A program made the position numbers and the translations under genes. A stretch of DNA of 64,000 bases. Origin: Spirabiliibacterium falconis. Its GTDB lineage: Bacteria > Pseudomonadota > Gammaproteobacteria > Enterobacterales > Pasteurellaceae. Position 1 is the first letter of the stretch. Every line of letters begins with the position of its first letter. The DNA is taken from NCBI RefSeq assembly GCF_014885015.1, contig NZ_JABMIJ010000006.1, positions 248,001 through 312,000 on the forward strand, in the 5' to 3' direction. The notes under the pieces were generated by a model that made no database searches, had not been told where the DNA came from, and saw only the letters and a list, made by a program, of their open reading frames with translations. Shown here one piece after another: positions 41,656 to 49,024 of this stretch.

Positions 41656-43326
41656 CTAACTTGCTAACTGCAATAATTCTTTCGCATTTGCCAATGTTGT
41701 TTTTGTTACCGCACTTCCACCAAGTAACTTCGATAACGCATAAACACGCTGTTCATTATCAAGTGCGGTCATTTCTGTGATGGTTTTCCCATTATGTGTA
41801 TATTTTTCCACACTAAAATGGTTATCTCCAAACGCAGCCACTTGTGGCAAATGCGTAACACACAATACCTGACATTTTTGTCCTAGTTCATGTAATAATT
41901 TACCCACTACGGTAGCCGTTGCACCACTAATACCTGTATCAATTTCATCAAAAATTAACGTTGGAATCGCATATTTATCTGCGGTTAGTGCTTGTAACGC
42001 TAATGCAATGCGTGATAATTCCCCGCCAGATGCAACTTTTGCCAATGGTTGCATACTTTGCCCTAAATTGGCTTGTAGCATAAATGTCACTTCATTGCCA
42101 CCTAATGCACTCAAATTTGGTGTGTCGATTATTTCGATGCCAAAATGCGCATTTTCCATCGCCAATAAATGCAATTGCTGATTAATTTTTTCACTTAATG
42201 CATGAGCTCCCTGACTACGTGCTTGCGACAGTTTTCGTGCACACTGCTGCATCATTTTTTCACACTGTGCTACCGCACTTTGCAATGTAGCTTCACTCTC
42301 GTTGATGTCGGATAATTGTGCTAATGTATCTTTTAATGCTATATGCTGAGCTACCAACTCTTGCGGTTTGATATAATGTTTTTTTGCTAATTGAATATAT
42401 GATGCTAAACGCTGCTCAACTTCAGCCAGTAATTGCGGATCCTGCTCTATACCTGAGCTTAACGAGCTTAATTCACTACTCGCTTCTTGGACTTGGATTA
42501 ACGCATCATCTAAATAACGTTGTAATCCCACATATTGTTGGCTAATTTGTGCTAATTCTTCACAATATTGCCCCGCTCTGTACAACATAGACTCAATATT
42601 ACTTGCCCCTTCACTTAGCAAATTCAGTGCTGATTGTGCCAATTCCGTCATATTTTCGCTATTTGCCAAACAGCTTTGTTGCTCTTCAAGAGCGTCAAAT
42701 TCTCCTTCTTGAGGAGCAAAGTCATCAAGTTCACTGACTTGATATTCCAGTAATTGTCTTTGTGCAGCTTTGCTTGCCATATCCTGTTGAAAGTCATGCA
42801 GTGCTTTTTTAGCCGCCTTCCATTGTTGATATGCTGTTGTCATTGCTGATAATAATTCATGATTATGACAAAATGTATCTAATAAACTGAGCTGATATTC
42901 ACTTTTTAGTAAGCGTTGAGTGCTGTGCTGTCCATTAATTTGAATCAGATATTGGCTCAATTCTCGCAGTTGTGCCACAGGTACAGGGCAATTATTAATG
43001 AAGGCTTTAGAGCGGCCATCTGTACGTAACACGCGCCGTAGCGTGCATTGTGTGGGGGCATCTTCATCAATCAATTCATGCTGCTCCAACCATGCTATCG
43101 CTTGAGTATTTTCACCAATGAGAAACGTTGCTCGCACATCACTTCGCTCTTGTCCATGACGAATCATTGAGCTGTCACATCGCTCGCCTAAACACAGACC
43201 AAGTGCATCAATAGCGATGGATTTACCCGCCCCAGTTTCACCTGTGATCACACTCATACCGCACTTTAAGCTAAGCTCCAGTGTTTCAACGATTGCAAAC
43301 TGATTAATGCTTAAATGAATTAACAT
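41656..43326 (-). CDS. recN: DNA repair protein RecN
   Basis: RecN is an SMC-like ATPase in double-strand break repair. The 556-residue product has Walker A GETGAGKS at residues 29-36, a long coiled-coil centre, and the C-terminal signature/Walker B region SGGELSRIALALQ and TLIFDEIDTGISG. The ATG at 43326 gives the usual family length; the longer frame to 43362 does not. No SOS (LexA) box of the CTGTN8ACAG type was convincing upstream, though TATACAGT runs are present (43361-43390). nadK precedes it by about 80 nt. Confidence 0.95.
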   Translation of the reverse strand: MLIHLSINQFAIVETLELSLKCGMSVITGETGAGKSIAIDALGLCLGERCDSSMIRHGQERSDVRATFLIGENTQAIAWLEQHELIDEDAPTQCTLRRVLRTDGRSKAFINNCPVPVAQLRELSQYLIQINGQHSTQRLLKSEYQLSLLDTFCHNHELLSAMTTAYQQWKAAKKALHDFQQDMASKAAQRQLLEYQVSELDDFAPQEGEFDALEEQQSCLANSENMTELAQSALNLLSEGASNIESMLYRAGQYCEELAQISQQYVGLQRYLDDALIQVQEASSELSSLSSGIEQDPQLLAEVEQRLASYIQLAKKHYIKPQELVAQHIALKDTLAQLSDINESEATLQSAVAQCEKMMQQCARKLSQARSQGAHALSEKINQQLHLLAMENAHFGIEIIDTPNLSALGGNEVTFMLQANLGQSMQPLAKVASGGELSRIALALQALTADKYAIPTLIFDEIDTGISGATATVVGKLLHELGQKCQVLCVTHLPQVAAFGDNHFSVEKYTHNGKTITEMTALDNEQRVYALSKLLGGSAVTKTTLANAKELLQLAS

Positions 43327-43406
43327 AACAACACCAAACTGGTTATTTATACAATAAAACACAGTATAGACTGTTTTTTTATACAGTAAAGTGTTTTTTG
43401 CTACAT

Positions 43407-44315
43407 TTAGAATAATTTTTTGAGCCAGCCAAGTTTGGAGCTTAATACATTAAAATAGTTATAATCATTAAGATGCACTAAACGCAAGGTATCAGCACTT
43501 TTTCGCACAATAATTTTATCATCAGGGGAAAAGAGGGCGGTAACTTGGCTATCACAACTTATTTCCAACTGGCGTTCCGTATATTGAGCAAAACGTAACG
43601 AAATTTCACTATTACCGTCGATGACCAAAGGGCGTGATGAAAGGGTGTGCGGAAACATTGGTACGAGTGCAATAGCATTTAATTGTGGTGTTAATATTGG
43701 CCCACCTGCTGATAATGAATAGGCTGTTGAGCCCGTTGGAGTTGAGATAATTAACCCATCAGAACGCTGAGAAAACGCAAATTTGTTATCAATATAGACT
43801 TGAAAATCAATCATATGGGCAATTTTCGCAGGGTGAATAACCACTTCATTCACCGCATTATTGATGGGAATCAGTGCCCCCTCACGCTCAATAATAGCCT
43901 CTAGCAAAAAACGTTCTTCAATGAAATATTCGCCCCCTTCCAGCAAGGCATGGAGCTGAGAATAGGCATTTTTAGGATCAATATCGGTCAAAAAACCAAG
44001 GTGCCCACGATTAATGCCAATGACAGCAATATCATAGCGAGCTAAAATTCGTGCACGCCCTAACATATTACCATCACCGCCGATCACAATCGCCAGATCT
44101 GCTTGTTCGCCTATACGCTCAATACTCGCAACATCATCGTCACTAATCGCTAGCCCTTTGGCGATCGTGTCTTCAACTAAAACGCGATAGCCACGCTCTT
44201 GCAACCAATGATAAATGTTAATATGCATTTGTAATGCGTTATGATTGCGTGGACGACCGACCAATGCGATAGTCTTAAAATGGTGTTTTGACTGAAAATC
44301 TGCTGTCTGTTGCAT
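43407..44315 (-). CDS. nadK: NAD kinase
   Basis: NadK phosphorylates NAD to NADP. The 302-residue protein carries the family motifs [13 protein letters not shown] (GGDG), [10 protein letters not shown], and the NE/D and [15 protein letters not shown] segments. It lies upstream of recN in the same direction, a linkage shared with E. coli, where nadK is close to recN and grpE. Confidence 0.97.
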   Translation of the reverse strand: MQQTADFQSKHHFKTIALVGRPRNHNALQMHINIYHWLQERGYRVLVEDTIAKGLAISDDDVASIERIGEQADLAIVIGGDGNMLGRARILARYDIAVIGINRGHLGFLTDIDPKNAYSQLHALLEGGEYFIEERFLLEAIIEREGALIPINNAVNEVVIHPAKIAHMIDFQVYIDNKFAFSQRSDGLIISTPTGSTAYSLSAGGPILTPQLNAIALVPMFPHTLSSRPLVIDGNSEISLRFAQYTERQLEISCDSQVTALFSPDDKIIVRKSADTLRLVHLNDYNYFNVLSSKLGWLKKLF

Positions 44316-44474
44316 ATTTTTTCTTTACAGGTAAAAATCACTGTGCCTTGAAACCGCACTTTTTGCCACTATATTAACAAAAAGCATTTAGAATAACAGC
44401 ATAAATCCGTTCTGCCCTTACGCATAGCCATTTTTTTGGGTAGAATAAGCACATTTAATGAAACGGAGAACACT

Positions 44475-45077
44475 ATGTCAGAGCAAGAAAAACAAACTGA
44501 AACGTTGCAAGAAGAAACACAACAGGCTGAAAACACCACCGAACTTAATGAGGAAAGTGCGGTTTCAGAAAATGAACCTGATGCACTCGAAGAGGCCATT
44601 GCCCGTGTGCAAGAGCTAGAAGATGCATTACAAGCACAACAAGATGATGTTAAAAAACAATTACAAGATCTGCAATTACGCAATCAAGCGGAATTGCAAA
44701 ATGTGCGTCGTCGTGCTGAGCAAGATGTGGAAAAAGCCCACAACTTCGCCCTTGAAAAATTTGCAAAAGAATTATTAGAGGTCATTGATAATCTTGAGCG
44801 TGCAATAACGTCAAAACCTGAGAATATTGATGAAACAAGCAAACCTATGTTTGATGGGGTTGAATTGACATATAAATCGTTGATCTCAACGGTAAATAAA
44901 TTTGGTATTACAGCGGTCGGTGATGTTGGCGAAGCCTTCAATCCAGACTTACACCAAGCCATTGCGATGAACCCAACCGAAGGCTTTTCTAGCAATCAAA
45001 TCACCCAAGTATTACAAAAAGGGTATTTGCTCAATGGACGTGTTATTCGCCCCGCGATGGTAATGGTAGCCGCTTAG
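44475..45077 (+). CDS. grpE: Nucleotide exchange factor GrpE
   Basis: GrpE releases ADP from DnaK. The 200-residue protein has an acidic disordered N-terminus (about residues 1-55), a coiled-coil dimer region, and the C-terminal beta wing with the family signature [14 protein letters not shown] and [23 protein letters not shown] 44475 follows ACGGAGAA. It diverges from nadK. No convincing sigma-32 promoter could be read by eye in the 160-nt gap. Confidence 0.97.
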   Translation: MSEQEKQTETLQEETQQAENTTELNEESAVSENEPDALEEAIARVQELEDALQAQQDDVKKQLQDLQLRNQAELQNVRRRAEQDVEKAHNFALEKFAKELLEVIDNLERAITSKPENIDETSKPMFDGVELTYKSLISTVNKFGITAVGDVGEAFNPDLHQAIAMNPTEGFSSNQITQVLQKGYLLNGRVIRPAMVMVAA

Positions 45078-45091
45078 TCATTTCTTAATAT

Positions 45092-45120
45092 ACTGCACCC
45101 AAACTGGGTGCAGCCTTTTC
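45092..45120 (+). terminator. Intrinsic terminator of grpE
   Basis: CTGCACCC (45093-45100), 5-nt loop, GGGTGCAG (45106-45113), then CCTTTTC. Confidence 0.8.
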
Positions 45121-45268
45121 TATCTTATTCACTCGCCCTAGACCGCACTTTGTTTTTCTCTGCGTAAAATTATTGTAAAAAAGACAAATTTTCACCACAT
45201 TAGGCTTGAAAATAACATTTTTATAACTATTAATAAGAGAGCTAAATCACATTAAGGAGTAACCAATT

Positions 45269-46120
45269 ATGATGAGAATTGTACTGTTTTTATTGACCAA
45301 TATGGCAGTATTGTTCGTATTTAACATTATCTTAAGTTTGACGGGCATTCAGGCGCAAGATGCAACAGGCTTGTTGATTTTTGCAGCACTGTTCGGGTTT
45401 TCAGGCTCATTAATTTCTCTCTTTTTATCCAAAACGATGGCACTACGAGCTGTGGGCGGCGAAGTGATTACACAGCCACGAAATGAAACAGAGCGTTGGC
45501 TACTCAACACTGTAGCACAACAAACCCAAAAAGCCGGCATTCCAATGCCTGAGGTGGCCATTTATCACTCAAGTGATGTGAATGCGTTCGCAACAGGTGC
45601 GTCGAAAAAAAATTCATTGGTCGCCGTCAGTACAGGGCTTTTAAATAATATGACGCGTGATGAAGCTGAGGCGGTACTCGCTCACGAAGTCAGCCACATT
45701 GCCAATGGTGATATGGTGACAATGACCTTATTACAGGGAGTGCTCAATACATTTGTGATTTTTGTATCTCGAATGATTGCCAAAGTTGTTGCGAGCAATC
45801 GTGATGGCGAAACCAGCTCAGGCATGTATTTTATGGTGGCAATGGTGCTTGAAATTGTCTTTGGTTTTCTTGCGAGCATCATTGCGATGTGGTTTTCTCG
45901 TTATCGTGAATTCCATGCCGACGCTGGCTCTGCACAATTGGTAGGCAAGCAAAAAATGATCGCAGCATTGCGTCGTTTGCAAAGCCTACATGAGCCAGAA
46001 CAGCTCGAAGGTGAACTCGCTGCATTTGCGATTAACGGCAAGCGTACAGGTTCACTCGCTGCGCTATTTATGAGCCACCCACCACTTGAAAAACGCATTC
46101 AAGCATTAGAAAAACTTTAA
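45269..46120 (+). CDS. htpX: Membrane-bound zinc metalloprotease HtpX
   Basis: HtpX is a stress-induced inner-membrane M48 protease working alongside FtsH in membrane quality control. The 283-residue product has two N-terminal membrane helices (about residues 4-21 and 30-50), the zinc site HEVSH near residue 140, two further hydrophobic segments and the distal glutamate region [18 protein letters not shown] lies 9 nt ahead of the ATG at 45269; an adjacent second ATG is equally possible. Confidence 0.95.
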   Translation: MMRIVLFLLTNMAVLFVFNIILSLTGIQAQDATGLLIFAALFGFSGSLISLFLSKTMALRAVGGEVITQPRNETERWLLNTVAQQTQKAGIPMPEVAIYHSSDVNAFATGASKKNSLVAVSTGLLNNMTRDEAEAVLAHEVSHIANGDMVTMTLLQGVLNTFVIFVSRMIAKVVASNRDGETSSGMYFMVAMVLEIVFGFLASIIAMWFSRYREFHADAGSAQLVGKQKMIAALRRLQSLHEPEQLEGELAAFAINGKRTGSLAALFMSHPPLEKRIQALEKL

Positions 46121-46125
46121 TAAGG

Positions 46126-46145
46126 AAGGGGCATTTGCCCCTTTT
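46126..46145 (+). terminator. Hairpin terminator between htpX and epmC
   Basis: AAGGGGC (46126-46132), loop ATTT, GCCCCTTTT (46137-46145). It ends only 6 nt before the epmC ATG. Confidence 0.7.
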
Positions 46146-46151
46146 AGCGTT

Positions 46152-46688
46152 ATGACACACGATTACAACGATTTAATTACCCTTTTCAACCGCACTTTTT
46201 ATGCCCAATACAACACCAAATTAGTCAAAGGTGGAGATGAACCTATTTATCTCCCCGCAGATGAAAACCGCACATTTAATGGTATCTATTTTGCTCATGG
46301 CTATTTTAGTAGCGCATTACATGAAATTGCGCACTGGCTTGTTGCTGGACGCAAACGTTGGGGATTGGTTGATTTTGGTTACTGGTATGAAGCAGACGGG
46401 CGTAGTGAAGCACAACAGCGTCTTTTTGAACAAGTAGAAGTCAAACCACAAGCACTTGAATGGATTCTCTCTGTTGCGGCAAAACACCGTTTTTATGCCA
46501 GCAGTGATAATCTCAACGGCACCACAGGCGACACACGCCCTTTCAAACAAGCCGTTTATAATCAAGTATGCTATTACGCTCAGCACGGTCTTCCCAAGCG
46601 TGCAGCCATGTTACACCAAGCACTGTGTGAATTTTATGGTACAGAAAATCGTATTAATTTAGCGTTATTTGATATTGATAAGATCTAA
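46152..46688 (+). CDS. epmC: Elongation factor P hydroxylase EpmC
   Basis: EpmC (YfcM) hydroxylates the lysyl-lysine modification on elongation factor P. The 178-residue product shows the family segments KGGDEPIYLPADE, FAHGYFSSALHEIAHW (metal-binding HExxH-like), DFGYWYEADGRSEAQQ and EVKPQALEW. The ATG at 46152 comes 6 nt after the htpX terminator hairpin and has no readable Shine-Dalgarno, which is unusual, but the start matches the family. A USS (46189) falls in the N-terminal codons (N-R-T-F). Confidence 0.92.
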   Translation: MTHDYNDLITLFNRTFYAQYNTKLVKGGDEPIYLPADENRTFNGIYFAHGYFSSALHEIAHWLVAGRKRWGLVDFGYWYEADGRSEAQQRLFEQVEVKPQALEWILSVAAKHRFYASSDNLNGTTGDTRPFKQAVYNQVCYYAQHGLPKRAAMLHQALCEFYGTENRINLALFDIDKI

Positions 46689-46713
46689 AAAGGCAACCGC
46701 AGTTGCCTTTTTC
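46687..46713. terminator. Terminator between epmC and hutZ
   Basis: AAAAAGGCAAC (46687-46697), loop CGCA, GTTGCCTTTTT (46702-46712): bidirectional between convergent genes. Confidence 0.85.
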
Positions 46714-46722
46714 TTTTCATAT

Positions 46723-47247
46723 TTATGCTGTTTCTCGAGCCAAATGTCCTTGATCTAGATGCACTGTACCAACCAAGTCATTCGGATCAACTTGGAAGGC
46801 TTGTCCAAACCCTTTCACAAACAAGCCTTTTTCAGGCACAAGGTTAAACAAGGTAAAATCTTGCATCTTCATCAAATGTTCCATTACCTCACCGTGACGC
46901 TCACGCAGTGATTGTGTGCCACTTTTCCATTCATCGCTGTTATAAGGCACAATTTCAACTGCGGCATCAAACGATAAGCGACGACGAGCAAAAATCTGAC
47001 GAGATTTCTCTTCATCTTCAATCAGCATTAATGACACACGCGGATTCTGTTTTAAATTACGCGCATGACGTGCAATATCCGAAATAAAGACATAATAGCC
47101 CCGATCATTTAAGGCAAATGGTGCATAACTCACATTAGGTTGCCCATTTTCATCCACCGTTGCCAACATAATGGTCAGACAATTCTCTTTTAATTCTTGA
47201 ATTTCGGGGCCGATTTTATTTTGTAAACGAGTTTGACGATCTTCCAT
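46723..47247 (-). CDS. hutZ: Heme utilization protein HutZ/HugZ
   Basis: HutZ/HugZ proteins bind heme in the cytoplasm and help degrade or store it, with a split-barrel flavin-binding-like fold. The 174-residue protein has NCLTIMLATVDENGQPNVSYAPFA, RRLSFDAAVEIV and the C-terminal heme-binding histidine region LDQGHLARETA. SD AAGGATG precedes the ATG. It follows hutX by 9 nt, forming a two-gene operon that diverges from the heme uptake genes over a region with Fur-like boxes. Confidence 0.92.
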   Translation of the reverse strand: MEDRQTRLQNKIGPEIQELKENCLTIMLATVDENGQPNVSYAPFALNDRGYYVFISDIARHARNLKQNPRVSLMLIEDEEKSRQIFARRRLSFDAAVEIVPYNSDEWKSGTQSLRERHGEVMEHLMKMQDFTLFNLVPEKGLFVKGFGQAFQVDPNDLVGTVHLDQGHLARETA

Positions 47248-47256
47248 TATTCATCC

Positions 47257-47769
47257 TTAATTAGTTGTTTTTGATAAAATTTGTTTGAATTTAGCCACTT
47301 GTTCTGGAATAAGTTCACGCTGTTCATTACGTCCTAGATAAATTTTAAACATCACTTGACCGCACTTTGTGATAAACGCAAATGCATAACTTTCTTTGCC
47401 ACGAAACGGTTTACTAACTAAGGCAATTTTATCCACATTACTTAATTTTAAATGCCCATACAACGCACCAACAGGCTCACCACCGTGCATATTTAAATTG
47501 TAATAGCCATAACCTGAACACCCTAGAGGAAAGGGCTGTTTAACCTCAAAGATTGAACCCTCTTTCTCAATAATGGTGACCAACTTTCCCCATTGGCTTA
47601 ATTCATGCAGCAATTCTTCACACTGCACGCCCGAGATGACATGCACCCATTGGGCTGGCAATGCGCAAATAATATCACCTTCGGGCTTATCTAACCGCTT
47701 GGCTAAATCCAGCGTATTGAGCTGAGGCTCGTCAGCTAATATGTTCGCAACTTCATTTGCTAAATCCAT
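47257..47769 (-). CDS. hutX: Heme utilization cytosolic carrier HutX
   Basis: HutX carries heme in the cytoplasm to HutZ (shown for Vibrio cholerae). The 170-residue product matches the HutX/HuvX family: VISGVQCEELLHELSQWG, GYYNLNMHGGEPVGALYGHLKL and a C-terminal MFKIYLGRNEQREL. The N-terminal third resembles a short helical winged part. It starts at 47769 after AAGGAG. The leader carries an 11-bp USS-derived hairpin (47786-47823) and, farther up, a Fur-like box. Confidence 0.92.
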   Translation of the reverse strand: MDLANEVANILADEPQLNTLDLAKRLDKPEGDIICALPAQWVHVISGVQCEELLHELSQWGKLVTIIEKEGSIFEVKQPFPLGCSGYGYYNLNMHGGEPVGALYGHLKLSNVDKIALVSKPFRGKESYAFAFITKCGQVMFKIYLGRNEQRELIPEQVAKFKQILSKTTN

Positions 47770-47785
47770 TTATTCTCCTTAGAAA

Positions 47786-47823
47786 ACCGCACTTTAACCA
47801 AAGGCAGACAGCTAAAGTGCGGT
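47786..47823 (-). promoter_or_regulatory. USS-derived hairpin in the hutX leader
   Basis: The inverted USS pair (47786-47794 and 47815-47823) is extended to an 11-bp stem (47786-47796 with 47813-47823) and a 16-nt loop. On the hutX transcript it is followed by TTTTCT and then the AAGGAG ribosome site, the shape of a leader terminator. Inferred only. Confidence 0.5.
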
Positions 47824-47889
47824 ATATTTGCAATCGCAGTTAATACCGAGCAATCATGACATTATTTGAATGCTTACAAAACCAAAAAT

Positions 47890-47908
47890 AAGAATTATTA
47901 TCATTATA
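47890..47908 (-). promoter_or_regulatory. Fur-like box overlapping the hutX -10
   Basis: The 19 bases match 14 of 19 of the classic Fur consensus, including an exact TCATTAT core (47901-47907). On the minus strand a perfect TATAAT (47908-47903) sits inside it, with TTGCAT at 47930-47925 as a weak -35, spacing 16. Confidence 0.7.
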
Positions 47909-48120
47909 ATTAAAATGTCGCTATATGCAATATTTATAACAATCTATAAACACATCTATGACGATTTAATAACCACAAAGTGGTTTATCTCATTGTTATA
48001 AAAAGTATTTTTAATAAACTTTATATTTTGCAACCATTTACCCCCTTATTACCTATCCACTTGATTTTATAGATGAAAAATAAAAATAATTGATTCATAT
48101 GCCGCAAAAAAAGAAAAAAC

Positions 48121-48150
48121 TTGACTAGAAAGCATTGATCAAATAATAAT
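48121..48150 (+). promoter_or_regulatory. Promoter of the chaN-hmuV heme operon
   Basis: TTGACT (48121-48126; 5/6 of the -35 consensus) and AATAAT (48145-48150; 5/6 of the -10) are 18 nt apart, 38 nt before the chaN ATG. The -10 lies in the Fur-like box. Confidence 0.65.
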
Positions 48151-48163
48151 TATTATCATTATT
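48145..48163 (+). promoter_or_regulatory. Fur-like box upstream of chaN
   Basis: The 19 bases match 15 of 19 of the Fur consensus, with an exact TCATTAT at 48156-48162, overlapping the predicted -10 element; binding there would block the operon when iron is sufficient. Confidence 0.75.
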
Positions 48164-48187
48164 TTTCTCAATTAATGGACTGCCATC

Positions 48188-49024
48188 ATGAAATGGATTT
48201 CACTCGCATTCATCAGTTTTGTTACTGTGTTGTTAAGTAGCTGTGCTCATAAACACGAGATTTATTTACATGAAAAAACTGTTTTTGACACCGCACAACA
48301 ACGCTACATCACCGTTGAGGCTATGTTACAACAATTGCAGCAACGCGATTTGGTATTACTCGGTGAAGTGCATGACAATCCTAAACACCATCTTGCGGAA
48401 CTCTTTCTTGTAAAACAATTACAAACTCAGCCAAAAGGCTTGCATTCTGTGATGTTAGAAATGCTCACAACCGAACAAAATGCGAAACTGCTCGCTGCAC
48501 AAGTTATGATCCAACGAGAACATATAACAGACGCTCAAGACATTGCAACGCTAATACAATGGAATCCAAAATGGAATTGGCGATTGTACCACACTTTAGT
48601 CTCGTTTATTGCTCGCTCACGCACACATCTCATCGGGGCGAATCTCACGCAAGATGAAATCAATACGATTATGCAGGGGGCATATCCGCTCAATGGGCAA
48701 CAATCTACCCAAGATAGCGTTAAAGCACAGCTGGCTGATATTATTACCCAGACACACGGTAAACTTGATAACAGCACGCTCGCCGCATTGGTCAGTGTGC
48801 AACAGTTTAAAGATCGCCGTATGGCACAAACCTTGGTGGAAAATACTGATCCAAAAACAGGCATTGGGCTATTAATTGCGGGGCGTTTTCATGTGAGTAA
48901 ATTCATGGGCGTGCCTTTACACCTCAATGACTATGGCAAACACAACTATGCCGTTGTGATGATGAGTGATTCCCATACGGCAATGGATTCGCGTGAAGCT
49001 GATTTCATTTGGGAGATCAAATGA
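48188..49024 (+). CDS. ChaN-family heme-binding lipoprotein
   Basis: The 278-residue product is a lipoprotein (lipobox LLSSC, Cys19) of the ChaN family, Tiki-fold-like proteins; Campylobacter ChaN binds stacked heme and is iron-regulated. The family core LVLLGEVHDNPKHHLAE, MLEMLTTEQN and the C-terminal GAGH-like site, here GLLIAGRFHVSKFMGVPLHL, are visible; the pattern with F in place of the second small residue could alter heme contact. It is the first gene behind the Fur-type promoter, and its stop overlaps the start of the peptidase gene (ATGA). Inner versus outer membrane is not certain. Confidence 0.88.
   Translation: MKWISLAFISFVTVLLSSCAHKHEIYLHEKTVFDTAQQRYITVEAMLQQLQQRDLVLLGEVHDNPKHHLAELFLVKQLQTQPKGLHSVMLEMLTTEQNAKLLAAQVMIQREHITDAQDIATLIQWNPKWNWRLYHTLVSFIARSRTHLIGANLTQDEINTIMQGAYPLNGQQSTQDSVKAQLADIITQTHGKLDNSTLAALVSVQQFKDRRMAQTLVENTDPKTGIGLLIAGRFHVSKFMGVPLHLNDYGKHNYAVVMMSDSHTAMDSREADFIWEIK

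Larger units (their letters stand above)
47770..48187. other. 418-nt divergent control region of the heme locus
   Basis: No gene is seen here. It holds two Fur-like boxes (47890-47908 and 48145-48163), promoter elements for both directions and the hutX leader hairpin. The middle (about 47930-48120) is very AT-rich with no other structure I can name. Confidence 0.7.

Noticed and set aside
43327-43406. LexA box upstream of recN
   Set aside because: TATACAGT-like runs are present, but no CTGT-N8-ACAG palindrome could be aligned.
44316-44474. Sigma-32 promoter for grpE
   Set aside because: No CTTGAA and CCCCAT pair at proper spacing was found by eye, so none is reported although heat-shock control is expected.
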